Below are positions 9,006-17,755 of a stretch of 64,000 nucleotides of DNA, piece by piece. The position numbers and the translations under genes are program-made. The notes under the pieces were generated by a model, which was not told the origin of the DNA, did no database searches, and saw only the letters and a program-made list of their open reading frames with translations. Each line of letters begins with the position of its first letter. The stretch's first letter is position 1. The stretch is from CAZGUX01 sp964529305 (lineage in GTDB: Bacteria; Acidobacteriota; Terriglobia; Bryobacterales; Bryobacteraceae): the NCBI GenBank assembly GCA_964529305.1, contig CAZGUX010000091.1, positions 62,001 to 126,000 on the forward strand. The letters are read 5' to 3'.

Positions 9006-9491
9006 ATGCGGTGCCCGTTGGAGACAGAGAGCGCGGAGATCCTGCTGGACTACTGCGCGCGATCGTTGGATGCCGAAACGACGGCGATCGTGGAGGCGCA
9101 CCTCGAGCAGTGCGAATCGTGCCGCAAGTTTCGCGAGGCGCAGGCGGTGGTGTGGGAGGCTTTGGACTCGTGGGAAGCCGCTCCCATTTCGCCGGACTTC
9201 GACCGGCGCCTGTATCAGCGGATGGCGCAGGAGGGAAGAGGCGCTTGGTGGCGGCGTTGGCTGGCGCCCTTGCGGGACGTGACCGCGCGTCCGGCGATCC
9301 CGGCGATGGCCGCGGCCTGTCTTCTGGTAGTGGGCGGCTTGCTGCTCGAGTATCCGAACGGAGTCCCAGCGCCGGCCAGGGACAGCGCGCAGGTGCGGGA
9401 GGTCGAACAGATCGAGAGCACCCTGGACGATTTGCAGATGCTGAAGGACATGAGCGCTCTCGAGCGGCAGGAGGGTGCGAGAACGCTCTAA
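9006..9491 (+). CDS. Zinc-type (ZAS) membrane anti-sigma factor (161 aa)
   Basis: Partner of the ECF sigma factor encoded just upstream. The N-terminal cytoplasmic domain has the zinc anti-sigma motif His32-x3-Cys36-x2-Cys39 (HLEQCESC), with an additional Cys17 earlier. A hydrophobic segment at about residues 97-117 (MAAACLLVVGGLLLEY region) predicts one membrane span, leaving a short acidic C-terminal segment outside. ATG 9006 follows GGAGGGAAGG with good spacing. It would bind and silence the sigma factor until a signal releases it; the external part is too short and featureless to suggest what is sensed. Confidence 0.85.
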   Translation: MRCPLETESAEILLDYCARSLDAETTAIVEAHLEQCESCRKFREAQAVVWEALDSWEAAPISPDFDRRLYQRMAQEGRGAWWRRWLAPLRDVTARPAIPAMAAACLLVVGGLLLEYPNGVPAPARDSAQVREVEQIESTLDDLQMLKDMSALERQEGARTL

Positions 9492-9497
9492 AGAGAA

Positions 9498-9998
9498 ATG
9501 CGGCTCTGGATGGCAGTCGCGGTGTTGGCGGCAACGGTGGCGCCTGTCGTGTACGCCCAGCGCCCGATGGCGAGACGGCCGGCCCAGGGCCGGCCTCGGG
9601 AAGCCCTGATCGAGCGATGGAACCAGATGACGCCCGAGGAGCGCGACCGGGCACTCCGCAGCCTGCCGCCGGCACGCCGGGCCCAGATCGAAAGGCGTCT
9701 GGAGGAATACCGGCGGCTGCCACCGGAGGAGAAGGAACGCTTGCGGCGCAAATTCAGCGCGTTCAACGAACTCTCTCCCGAAAAGCAGCGGCAGATGCGG
9801 ATGGTGTATCGCCGGTTTCGCGAGCTTCCGGAAACGCGGCGCGGCCCCATGACCCGCCAGATGCGCATTCTGCGCCAGATGACCCCCGAGGAGCGTCGCG
9901 AGCATCTGGGCGGCGAGGCGGTGAAGAAGCAGTTTTCGGCCGGCGAGCGAAAGATGCTCGAAGACCTCGCGGATGTCTTCGACGAGGTCAAGGAGTAG
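9498..9998 (+). CDS. DUF3106-type exported Arg/Glu-rich protein (166 aa)
   Basis: Signal peptide at residues 1-20 (hydrophobic core, cleavage near VYA-Q), then a very Arg/Glu-rich helical protein built from repeated short motifs such as MTPEERDRALRSLPP, LPPEEKERLRRKF and MTPEERREHL. This repeat style is the hallmark of DUF3106, and it resembles periplasmic Spy/CpxP-like stress proteins in composition. It starts 6 bp after the anti-sigma gene, so the three genes form one module; a role in envelope stress is inferred from this context only. Its 3' end overlaps the convergent deacetylase remnant by 11 bp. Confidence 0.75.
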   Translation: MRLWMAVAVLAATVAPVVYAQRPMARRPAQGRPREALIERWNQMTPEERDRALRSLPPARRAQIERRLEEYRRLPPEEKERLRRKFSAFNELSPEKQRQMRMVYRRFRELPETRRGPMTRQMRILRQMTPEERREHLGGEAVKKQFSAGERKMLEDLADVFDEVKE

Positions 9999-10934
9999 TC
10001 TTCGCTCTTTGGGCGATGGTCCCCAAGTCGGTGATGACGGCTCGCGGCCCGGCATTTCGCACGGCTTCCAGAATCAAGTCGAGGGTCCGGAATTCCGGGT
10101 CCACCACGCCCAGGACCGACGGGTGTGCGGTGAAGTCGAAGACCGCGCGGTGGGCAATGGCCCAGTCCAGCGATTCACGAATCGCCCGCTGGTATTGCTC
10201 CAGGTTCCAGCGGCAGGAGCGGAACGCAACCACATCGGTGACGGGACTGGCGGGGACCTCGATCAGGCCCGAGGAGTACACAAACGGCTGCGCGCGCTTT
10301 TGGGCTTCGACGATGCCTTCATAGGTAGCTTCCGTGGGCGCCTCCCCTGGCTTGGTGAGCGGGTGAGCCGGATAGCGGGTCGAAACCCAGGTGTACCCGA
10401 GCGACATCAGCATGAGTTGCAGGTCCATGCGGTCGGCAACGCCGTCGGGGAAGCCGCCGGGGGCGCGCCCAGGCGGGTCTTCATGGCACTTTCCGTCAGC
10501 CCCACATTCTCGCGGATCACTTGAGCCGGTTCCTTGCCCTCGATCAGCCAGGGCGCGCGCTGGAAGCGGTATTGCATCCTGTCGAGGCTGGTCTCGCGAA
10601 GGTGGATGTGATCGTAGCTGTGATTCCCCAGGTGATGCCCGTCTTTCAGCAGGCCGGCCAGCCAGTCAACGTTCTCCTGCTCGAAGACACGCCCGACGAC
10701 GAAGTTATGGACCACCCCGCCGGCCTGTTTGACCCGTTGGGCCACGTCGACCGTGTAGCGCTTGCTGGCCTCGTCGAGATCGCCCTTGCGGAAGTTCCAC
10801 TCCGTCTGGCCCCAAGTTGGGTAGTGCATGCTCATTTCGAGGTCGAGCGTGATGGCGATGTGCGCGACGGGTTCGGCGGCGAGGCTCGCACCCGACAATG
10901 CGCCGAGAAAGGCGCGGCGGGACAGAGGGGTCAT
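9988..10934 (-). pseudogene. Tat-exported polysaccharide deacetylase (NodB-like), broken by a one-base frameshift
   Basis: A carbohydrate-esterase-4-type deacetylase split into two frames. The first part (10407-10934) starts with a twin-arginine signal (LSRRAFLGA) and contains the NodB motifs TLDLEMS (motif 1 acid) and HHLGNHSYDH (motif 2, HSxxH). The second part (9988-10428) carries the rest of the barrel to the C-terminus. Adding one C to the minus-strand C5 run (plus-strand G5 at 10459-10463) joins them through APPGGFPDGVADRMDLQL, the expected motif-3 region. The intact product would be about 315 residues, exported and acting on a cell-wall or extracellular polysaccharide. The change is either a true mutation in a homopolymer or a sequencing/assembly error. 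Its 5' end is duplicated at 12223-12392. Confidence 0.8.
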
Positions 10935-10976
10935 GGGCGAATTGTTTATACAACGCCGGGGATTCGGTGGGCAAGG
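10807..10976. repeat. Dispersed duplication, copy A (deacetylase 5' end and upstream region)
   Basis: This 170-bp stretch matches 12223-12392 in the same orientation without gaps, with about 17 mismatches counted by eye. It covers the first 43 or so codons of the deacetylase and about 42 bp upstream of its start. Confidence 0.9.
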
Positions 10977-11208
10977 ACGGAGTGAGGGTCTGGGGGACGG
11001 AAGGCGGGAAGCTCCTGCTTCGAAATCCCGCTCAGTAAGATCTCAAAGAAAGGTGAACTCTCACCATGTACGGAACTGGCTGGTTTCGGTCCCACCAGGG
11101 TCTTTCTTTGTGAGTGTGAAGTGGCCGCATTGATCTCTGTGGGGATTGGATTGGGACCCCTGCCTTCGCCGTCGTGATAGGATGGCACTCCGAGAGTCGC
11201 CAACCCAA

Positions 11209-11397
11209 ATGTCAAAGATCATCCGGCATGAATTCATGGGCAACTGGGCGGTGTTCTGGCTGCTTTGCATCACGGGCATCGGACTTCCGCTGGCCCTTCT
11301 TTACCTGTTGGCGGGCACCATCCGGATTGAGAGCGAGATGGAGGACCCGGAGCAATTTGTGGCCGATTTCCGGGCGGGTAAGTTGGGGAAGCGCTAG
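11209..11397 (+). CDS. Small membrane protein (62 aa), unknown function
   Basis: A short protein starting at ATG 11209 with one or two hydrophobic segments (about residues 13-37, WAVFWLLCITGIGLPLALLYLL) and a charged C-terminal tail containing ESEMEDPEQFVADFRAGKLG. The topology suggests a single-pass or hairpin inner-membrane protein with a cytoplasmic tail. A longer reading frame extends upstream to 11146, but those residues do not look protein-like and ATG 11209 gives a clean amphipathic N-terminus. I recognise no family. It stands alone between the deacetylase remnant and an exported protein gene. The coding assignment rests on the hydrophobic pattern only. Confidence 0.55.
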   Translation: MSKIIRHEFMGNWAVFWLLCITGIGLPLALLYLLAGTIRIESEMEDPEQFVADFRAGKLGKR

Positions 11398-11542
11398 GGC
11401 TTTCAGTGATCCATTTTGATGCCCACCAGTCTCCTGGCCAAGGCGGCGTCTCGCGGGCTACGGAACAAGGCGGCGACGCGGAGAAGTGCCCGGATACCCA
11501 TCCGGGGTTGTCACCCGGCCCCCTGGACCGTAGCATTGAGGC

Positions 11543-12151
11543 ATGAAGTACTCTCTACCCGCCATCCTTGTTCTTGCCGCCTCATCGTTTGCGCAAACGG
11601 GTACGGAATACGATCCCCTCGCTGCAGTGGGTTGGTTTCTCCAGTTGACGGAGGCCCAGATGACGGCCATCCGAACGAACAACGCCGCATTCGACGATTG
11701 GACCGATAGCAAGTGGACCCGAATCGAGGAACTGTACGACGAAATTGACCTGGAAACCCGTCGGGACGTTCCGGACCCGAACGCCCTCGGAATCCGATAC
11801 GTCGATATCGAGTACATCTACCGCGAGATCGACGCACGGGAAGTGGACAATCGCCGGCAGAATGTTGCCTTACTCACTGAACATCAGAAGGTCGGACTCG
11901 AGGTGCTGGAGACTGCCGCGAAACTCGAACCATTTGCCTACGCGGCATGGAGCGTGAACCTGCTGAATCCGGACGAGCCTGACACCGGTTTCGATGTGTC
12001 GTCCGGGCGCCAGACCGGCCGCAGACTTTCCCCAAAGGCAAGAATCCGCTCCGAGCTTTCCCTTGCGCCGGAACGCGCGGGCCGGTTGCGGATGTGGGAT
12101 CGGTCCCGGCGATTGCGCGCGGGTCGCGTCAATCCTTCACAGCGGCCTTAA
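11543..12151 (+). CDS. Exported helical protein, unknown function, possibly altered C-terminus (202 aa)
   Basis: Signal peptide at residues 1-18 (MKYSLPAILVLAASSFAQ), then an acidic, helical region (about 19-145). It contains LQLTEAQMTAIRTNN, which resembles the LTxxQ motif of Spy/CpxP-like periplasmic proteins, and TEHQKVGLEVLE. From about residue 150 the composition changes abruptly to Arg-rich, low-complexity sequence (RRLSPKARIRS and onwards). That is unlike the first part and looks like a frame change or replaced 3' end. The gene ends about 70 bp before the duplicated deacetylase fragment, so a rearrangement may have altered it. Function unknown; periplasmic location is inferred from the signal peptide. 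Confidence 0.55.
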   Translation: MKYSLPAILVLAASSFAQTGTEYDPLAAVGWFLQLTEAQMTAIRTNNAAFDDWTDSKWTRIEELYDEIDLETRRDVPDPNALGIRYVDIEYIYREIDAREVDNRRQNVALLTEHQKVGLEVLETAAKLEPFAYAAWSVNLLNPDEPDTGFDVSSGRQTGRRLSPKARIRSELSLAPERAGRLRMWDRSRRLRAGRVNPSQRP

Positions 12152-12350
12152 CGAGAGTCACCGGCAAACCGCTGCCGGCCAGCAAAGCCCCCTCTGCCAG
12201 ATCTCCACGTCGCCGGGTTGGCTGGCCCCACGTCGGGTAATGCATGCTCATTTCGAGGTCGAGCGTGATGGCGATCTGGGCGAAGGGTTCGGCGGCGAAG
12301 CTCACACCCGACAGTGCGCCGAGAAAGGCGCGGCGGGACAGCGGGGTCAT
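12129..12350 (-). pseudogene. Truncated, chimeric copy of the deacetylase 5' end
   Basis: Starting at ATG 12350, the first 43 or so residues repeat the Tat signal and first NodB strand of the deacetylase at 10934 (LSRRAFLGALSG, then IAITLDLEMSMHYPTWGQ). The frame then runs into about 30 unrelated residues and stops at 12129. No catalytic HxxxH or later motifs are present, so it cannot be an active deacetylase. It could still be expressed as a short exported peptide because the upstream region was copied too. The start of homology loss marks a recombination junction at about 12222. Confidence 0.8.
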
Positions 12351-12392
12351 GGGCGAATCCGTTATACAACGCCGGAGATTGGCCGGGCAAGG
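12223..12392. repeat. Dispersed duplication, copy B
   Basis: Second copy of the 170-bp segment found at 10807-10976, offset by exactly 1,416 bp and about 90% identical by eye. No transposase, direct target repeat or terminal inverted repeat was seen at its edges. Confidence 0.9.
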
Positions 12393-12525
12393 GTGGCGCG
12401 GATCCCAATATTCCACGCGCTACGACGTCGCTGGCAGCAACGAGAGGAGATTCCGCCTGCGCCGCAAAAAACACACGATCCGGCGCTCGAGGCTCTGGCG
12501 CATGCATGATTACTTTTGGTGGGTC

Positions 12526-13827
12526 CTAGACCAGTTCCTTTAACGGCTCGCCCATTTTGTCGTTGAATCCATTGGCAATGTACACCGGGCGGCCGATGGG
12601 CGACATGTACGTCTTGGTCCAGTCAATTCCCATGGCTTTGTAGATGGTGGCGTACAGATCTCCGGTCGACACTGGGTTTTGAGCGACGTAGGCGCCCTTT
12701 TCATCACTGGCGCCGACGATCCGGCCGCCCCGGATTCCTCCGCCACCCACGAGAAGAGACCAACAGTCCGGCCAATGGTCCCGGCCCCCGGCGGGATTGA
12801 TCGCCGGAGTTCGCCCGAACTCTCCGGTCACCAGAACGATGGTCGACTCGAGCAATCCCCGCTGCTCCAAATCTTCGAGCAACGCGGAGAGACTCTGGTC
12901 CAGAGTTGGCGCCAGGGTCTCTCGAAGCCGCTTTTCGTTGTCGCCGTGAGTATCCCACTGGCCGTGTTTGTAACCAGCCGCGGTGACGAAACGGCATCCG
13001 GCTTCGACGAGGCGCCGCGCCAGAAGGACGCTCTGGCCGACGCGTCCGCGCCCGTAGCGATCCTTCGTCTTGTCCGTCTCGCGCGACAGGTCGAATGCCT
13101 CTTTGACATGCGGAGAAAGGACCATCCGGAGAGCCTGCTCCTGAAACGTGTCCATCTTTGCGAACTCCGCGGCAGTCTCTTTCTCGCGGTAATGCTGGTC
13201 GACGATTTTCAGAAGCGTCCGGCGGTCTTCGATCGCCTCCGCCGTGATGGTTTTGGGAAGGGTCAAATCCGGAACGGCGAAATCCGGTTGGCTGGGGTCC
13301 GGGAGGATCATCGAATCGTACGCGGGGCCGAGGAAACCGGCCCGGTACGCTTCCTCGTAGTTGAAGAAGTCGAACTCGGTGGGAGTGGGGACGACCACGA
13401 ACGGCGGCATATTCTGCCGAGGGCCGAGTTCCTTGGAGATGATGGACCCGACGCTCGGGAATTTCAGCGCCGGATTGGGGCGATGGCCGCAGAGCGTCTC
13501 GATGGTCCCCTGCGGGTGGTTGCGCTCCTGCGTGCTCATGCTGCGGACGATGGACAGCTTGTCCATGTGCCGGGCGATCCGGGGAAAAATCTCGGCAACC
13601 TGGATCCCGGGAGCCTTGGTCGAGATTGGCTTGAAGGCGCTGTTGCCTTTCACGTCCCAGGAATCGAGATGGCTGATGCCGCCTTCAAGCCACAGGAGAA
13701 TGCATGCCTTCGCCTGACCTGCCGTTCCGCCGGTTGAGGCCGCCCTCAGATAGTCCCCATGCGTGATTCCGAAGAAACTCAGCGCTCCGGCACGCAGGAA
13801 AGCTCCTCGCGACATTGCACGGTTCAT
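12526..13827 (-). CDS. DUF1501 domain protein, secreted (433 aa)
   Basis: A member of the DUF1501 family, related in fold to the alkaline phosphatase/sulfatase superfamily and abundant in Planctomycetes and Acidobacteriota. The N-terminus (MSRGAFLRAGALSFFG) is a signal of twin-arginine style although only one Arg is conserved. Family landmarks follow: CILLWLEGGISHLDSWD, IQVAEIFPRIARHMDKLSIVRSM, the central KDRYGRGRVGQS, and TIVLVTGEFGRTPAINPAGGRDHWP near the C-terminus. Members often sit beside DUF1549/DUF1553 genes; here such a gene is 20 kb away, so this copy is solitary. The biochemical role of the family is unknown. Start ATG 13827; ATG 13815 is an alternative. Confidence 0.85.
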   Translation of the reverse strand: MNRAMSRGAFLRAGALSFFGITHGDYLRAASTGGTAGQAKACILLWLEGGISHLDSWDVKGNSAFKPISTKAPGIQVAEIFPRIARHMDKLSIVRSMSTQERNHPQGTIETLCGHRPNPALKFPSVGSIISKELGPRQNMPPFVVVPTPTEFDFFNYEEAYRAGFLGPAYDSMILPDPSQPDFAVPDLTLPKTITAEAIEDRRTLLKIVDQHYREKETAAEFAKMDTFQEQALRMVLSPHVKEAFDLSRETDKTKDRYGRGRVGQSVLLARRLVEAGCRFVTAAGYKHGQWDTHGDNEKRLRETLAPTLDQSLSALLEDLEQRGLLESTIVLVTGEFGRTPAINPAGGRDHWPDCWSLLVGGGGIRGGRIVGASDEKGAYVAQNPVSTGDLYATIYKAMGIDWTKTYMSPIGRPVYIANGFNDKMGEPLKELV

Positions 13828-13913
13828 CGGCAGTTGCCCTCACCAGGACTTCGAAGTCCAGACTCCTTCTTGTAACACACCGCCGCCCATAAACAGTGTG
13901 CGATTGGCAAAGC

Positions 13914-15746
13914 TTACTTGAGAATCCCATCCACGGTCGAGGCGGCGATGGGATGATATCCCGGCCTGGCTTTGGCGTAGATCTCGCGCGCCCGCCGTTT
14001 GCCTTCCGGAGTTTTCACCAGTTCCTCGTACAGCGGCTTGAGATACTTGCGCCGCCCCTGCGACGTCAGAAACTCTTCGACGCGCTGGTCCGCCGCCCGA
14101 TACCCGTTCCGGATGGCCATTTCCAGCCACTCGCACGCGATCTCACTGTTGCGCGTCCCGGTGAAGTGAAATGCCTGGTCCAACTCCGCCATCCGGGTCG
14201 GATCCATCGTCCGCGGCAGAGAGTGCAGAAAGTGCAGCCATTCGTGGGTGCTCCACCCTGCCGTGGCCAACTGCCCGGCGGGACGTCCGTCCTTCCAGGC
14301 CCGCGCCTCGGACTCGATCCGTCCGAGCAGCGCGGACTTGGGCTCATACGCCGAGGCCGGGAGTCCGGGCCGGTACAGCCATTCGTCAAGCGGGATCGAC
14401 GGCAGCGCTCCCAGTTGCTCGCGCAAGTAGGCGACGAAGTCCGCCGTGGTGATGCTTCGAAAGCGGAAGTGATCGAAGTACGACCGCAGAAAGCCGTCGA
14501 ACCGCTCGCGCCCCACCTGGTGCTCGATGGTGGTGAGCAGCAGAGCGCCTTTCTCGTAAGGAACATCGGTCGCCGCGTCGTCCGGATCGCGGCCCTTCAG
14601 ATCCTGGTGCAGGACCTGGTCCTCCGGCTTGAGTTTCGCCATCTCGCGAAGCAGGCTGGTCCTGCCGAGGACGGCTTCGATATCCGCCCGCTCGCGGCCA
14701 TAGACCGCTTCGAGGATCCGGCGCTCGACGTAGACTGTGAAGCCCTCGTTCAGCCAGAAGTCGCTCCATGTCGCGTTAGTCACCAGGTTGCCTGACCACG
14801 AGTGCGCCAGTTCGTGCGCCACCAGAGACACCAGGCTCTTGTCCCCCGCGAGAATCGTCGGAGTGGCGAAGGTCAGGAGCGGATTCTCCATGCCTCCGAA
14901 CGGAAAGCTCGGGGGCAGCACCAGGACGTCGTACCGGTTCCACTGATAGGGGCCGTAGAGCGCCTCGGTGGCCTCGAGCATGTGTTGCGTGTCTTCAAAC
15001 TCCCGGGCCGCGGCGTCGATCATGGGGCGCTCCGCCCACACTCCCGTTCGCGAGCCCAGGGAGCGGAACTCGAGTTCACCCACGGCGAGCGCGATCAGAT
15101 ACGACGGAATCGCTACGGGCAGGGAGAAGTGATACCCCTCGCCGGCCTCCGCCCGGTGGCGCGCGCTCATCAGCGCGATCATGTCCTTCGGCGCACGGAT
15201 CCGGGCCTTGTAGGTCTGGCGGACGCCGGGCGTATCCTGCAAGGGGATCCAACTGCGCGCGTGGATCGCCTGCGATTGGGTAAACAGAAACTGCCTTTTG
15301 CTGGAAGTCTGCGGCGGCTCCAGCCATTGCAGGGCCGTCGCGCCGGGAGCTGTGCGATACGCCACCCGCACCTGCTTCACGTCCGGCGGAACCTGAATCG
15401 TCAGGGGCGCGCCCAGAATCGGGTCGGCATCGCCCACCACAAACGGAGCCTTCTGAAACCCGGCTTCGGTTCCTGCTTCGGCTCCTTCGATCACGAGACC
15501 GCGCGTGTCCAGGATGAGCGGACCCTCGCCGAGGCGTTCCACATCCAGCGTCACCGCGCCGGCCAGAATCTTCTCGTCAAAACGGACCTCCAGGTCCAGA
15601 TACAGGTGGGTGACCCGCAGGGACTGCGGATTGGAATAGGAATGGATGTCTTTGGCGGGAGGCGGGTTCATCGGCTTTTTCTGGGGCGAACAGGACACGG
15701 CCAGGAGCCCGGCCATCAGGGCAAGGCCCCGGGGGTCAAAACGCAT
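13914..15746 (-). CDS. M1-family zinc aminopeptidase, lipoprotein (610 aa)
   Basis: A leukotriene-A4-hydrolase-like member of peptidase family M1. ATG 15746 is chosen because GGGAG precedes it and the product then begins with a lipoprotein signal (LLAVSC lipobox, about residue 18). The exopeptidase motif GGMEN is at 284-288 and the zinc site HELAH at 311-315, with the third ligand Glu334 in FWLNEGFTVYVE, the exact HExxH-x18-E spacing. The N-terminal beta saddle and a C-terminal helical domain (about 470-610) give a normal full length. It should remove N-terminal residues from peptides at the membrane surface. The gene diverges from the cyclase gene with only 32 bp between starts. Confidence 0.93.
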   Translation of the reverse strand: MRFDPRGLALMAGLLAVSCSPQKKPMNPPPAKDIHSYSNPQSLRVTHLYLDLEVRFDEKILAGAVTLDVERLGEGPLILDTRGLVIEGAEAGTEAGFQKAPFVVGDADPILGAPLTIQVPPDVKQVRVAYRTAPGATALQWLEPPQTSSKRQFLFTQSQAIHARSWIPLQDTPGVRQTYKARIRAPKDMIALMSARHRAEAGEGYHFSLPVAIPSYLIALAVGELEFRSLGSRTGVWAERPMIDAAAREFEDTQHMLEATEALYGPYQWNRYDVLVLPPSFPFGGMENPLLTFATPTILAGDKSLVSLVAHELAHSWSGNLVTNATWSDFWLNEGFTVYVERRILEAVYGRERADIEAVLGRTSLLREMAKLKPEDQVLHQDLKGRDPDDAATDVPYEKGALLLTTIEHQVGRERFDGFLRSYFDHFRFRSITTADFVAYLREQLGALPSIPLDEWLYRPGLPASAYEPKSALLGRIESEARAWKDGRPAGQLATAGWSTHEWLHFLHSLPRTMDPTRMAELDQAFHFTGTRNSEIACEWLEMAIRNGYRAADQRVEEFLTSQGRRKYLKPLYEELVKTPEGKRRAREIYAKARPGYHPIAASTVDGILK

Positions 15747-15778
15747 TCTGCTCCCAAATCTAGCACGCGTTCCGGGGT

Positions 15779-16576
15779 ATGCTGGCGCACATGAGCGCCT
15801 CACTTGCCAGCCTGTTGAATCGCGCGCGATGCTACGACCTCGCCCACACTCTGCGAATCGGCATCCCCCATCACCCGGTCCATCCGCCGTTCACCTATTC
15901 GCCGAACAAACTGCACGGTGAATACCTGCGCGGCGACGTCAGTTCCGCTTCCGAGGTGATTGGTCTTGGCGGCCATGTCGGGACTCACATCGATGCCCTG
16001 TGTCACTTTTCCAAGGGCGGCCTGCTCCACGGCGGCGTGGAGGCCGCCAAAGTCCAGTCGTACCAGACCGGAGTCGGGCACCTGAGCATCGACACCGTAG
16101 GGCCGATCTTTCGCCGCGGCGTCCTGCTCGATGTCGCCGGACACCTGGGCAAGGACGTGCTCCAGGTCGACCACGCGATCGGACCGGAAGTGCTGGAGCG
16201 AACAGAGGCCGCCCAGCAGACGGAGATCCGGCCCGGCGACGTTGTGTTGATCCGCACCGGGTGGACCCGTTATTGGAAGGACCCGGCCGCGTACATCGCC
16301 GAGGTGGCCGGACCGGGACCCGATGACGCGGGCGCGCGCTGGCTGAGCGCGAAGGGGATTTTCGCCGGCGGGTCCGACACCATTGCGTTCGAATTCGTTC
16401 CCAGCGCGATGCCGGTGCACGCCCATTTCCTGGTCGAGAAGGGGATTCACATCATGGAGGCGCTCGACCTGGAGCAGTTGGCGGCGGACCGGGTGTACGA
16501 ATTCACCTTCGTCGCGATTCCGCTCAAAATCGGCGGAGGGACGGGCTCACCCATCCGGCCGTTGGCGCTGGCCTAG
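15779..16576 (+). CDS. Cyclase / kynurenine-formamidase-like metal hydrolase (265 aa)
   Basis: Belongs to the cyclase family (PF04199), metal-dependent amidohydrolases that include arylformamidase KynB and isatin hydrolase. The metal motif HxGTHxDxxxHF is seen in GGHVGTHIDALCHF at about residues 60-75, with a further conserved His in PVHAHFLVEKGIHI near the C-terminus and the GDVVLIRTGW strand in between. The exact substrate cannot be assigned; no kynurenine pathway genes are nearby. Starts at 15779 or 15791 are both possible, and neither has a strong ribosome-binding site. It lies back to back with the M1 peptidase gene, sharing a very short divergent promoter region. Confidence 0.85.
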   Translation: MLAHMSASLASLLNRARCYDLAHTLRIGIPHHPVHPPFTYSPNKLHGEYLRGDVSSASEVIGLGGHVGTHIDALCHFSKGGLLHGGVEAAKVQSYQTGVGHLSIDTVGPIFRRGVLLDVAGHLGKDVLQVDHAIGPEVLERTEAAQQTEIRPGDVVLIRTGWTRYWKDPAAYIAEVAGPGPDDAGARWLSAKGIFAGGSDTIAFEFVPSAMPVHAHFLVEKGIHIMEALDLEQLAADRVYEFTFVAIPLKIGGGTGSPIRPLALA

Positions 16577-16643
16577 ATCTGTGTGCGCTTCTCGATTCTC
16601 GAGGAAGCTTTCCGCGTGCCGGCCGTGAACTCCGCAAGACCTT

Positions 16644-17543
16644 TCAGGCTCCACCCACCAGCGACCGGGCAGCCTTCACCATCGCCCCAATATGATTCGG
16701 CGTGGTCCCGCAGCACCCTCCAATGATCTGAGCCCCCGCCTCGACCAAATCTTTGATCCGCGAGGCCATATGCTCCGGGGTCTCCCGGAACACGGTGATG
16801 CCGCCCTCCACCACCGGCACGCCCGCATTGGATTGAATCAGGATCGGGACACCTAGCGCGGCAGCTCCCATCTGCCTAGCGATCTCGATCATTTTGTCGA
16901 TTCCGTTTCCGCAGTTGGCGCCCACGATATCGGCTCCCGCAGTCACCGCTTCGCGGGCGGCACGATCGGGCTTGACACCCATCATGGTGCGAAAGCCCTT
17001 GACGCCCGACTCGAAGGTAAACGTGCAGATGACCGGAAGGCGCGTATTCTCCTTCACCGCCCGGATCGCCTGAATTGCCTCAGCCAGCGAGGACATCGTC
17101 TCGATGCAGAAGGCATCCGCGCCTCCCTCGGCCAGCGCGACGGCCTGTTCACGGAACGCCTCGTATAGGCAGGCGCTCGTGACGTCCCCGCCTTCTTCTT
17201 CCACGATGTGGCCCGTCGGCCCGATCGACGCGGCGACGAAACCCCGGTCCCCCATGGCTTCTTTGGCCAGCCGTGCAGCCGCGGTGTTGATCTCCCGAAC
17301 CTGGCCGGCAAGGCCGTAGGGCTTCAACTTGAAACAACTGCCCCCAAATGAGTTTGTCCCGACAACCTCCGAGCCGGCCGCGACGTACGCTTCGGCGATC
17401 GCCTTGACCACGCCGGCGTGCGAGAGGCACCAAGACTCGGGGCACTCACCCGCGCCCAATCCTCGTGCCTGGAGAAACGTTCCCATGGCCCCGTCGGAAA
17501 TCAGAATCTCGCCTCCGGCCGTTCGTTCCAGAAGACTCTTCAT
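16644..17543 (-). CDS. Homocysteine S-methyltransferase-family protein (299 aa)
   Basis: A zinc-dependent methyltransferase domain like the N-terminal barrel of MetH or BHMT. The opening ILISDGAMGTFLQARG is the family signature. The three zinc cysteines are visible as one in GANCGNG (about residue 205) and the pair in GGCCGTTPNHI near the C-terminus. Only the homocysteine-binding barrel is present; folate and cobalamin domains are absent, so it would need a separate methyl donor such as S-methylmethionine or betaine, or partner domains elsewhere. ATG 17543 is chosen because GAGGGAG lies 6 bases upstream. It is a single gene, divergent from the Gfo/Idh/MocA gene. Confidence 0.88.
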   Translation of the reverse strand: MKSLLERTAGGEILISDGAMGTFLQARGLGAGECPESWCLSHAGVVKAIAEAYVAAGSEVVGTNSFGGSCFKLKPYGLAGQVREINTAAARLAKEAMGDRGFVAASIGPTGHIVEEEGGDVTSACLYEAFREQAVALAEGGADAFCIETMSSLAEAIQAIRAVKENTRLPVICTFTFESGVKGFRTMMGVKPDRAAREAVTAGADIVGANCGNGIDKMIEIARQMGAAALGVPILIQSNAGVPVVEGGITVFRETPEHMASRIKDLVEAGAQIIGGCCGTTPNHIGAMVKAARSLVGGA

Positions 17544-17634
17544 CAGATACTCCCTCTTCGTTTGTCGATGACTCCGGCCACAGTCGAACCGTTCCAGGCC
17601 GGCGTGCAACAGGAACCTCGTTTGGAAGTAGCGT

Positions 17635-17650
17635 CTATATAAACATATAG
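17635..17650. promoter_or_regulatory. AT-rich palindrome in divergent intergenic region
   Basis: CTATAT-AAAC-ATATAG is a perfect 6-bp-arm palindrome in an otherwise GC-rich 212-bp gap between two divergent genes. It could contain a -10 element or an operator. Confidence 0.35.
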
Positions 17651-17755
17651 AGCGGATCGCAGCTCAAGTCCATGTGGCTTGATCCACGGGTGTAGCGCTG
17701 TCTGATGCTTGACGCGGACTTCGCCGTGCGGTACCTCTCCGAACGGAGACTCCCG

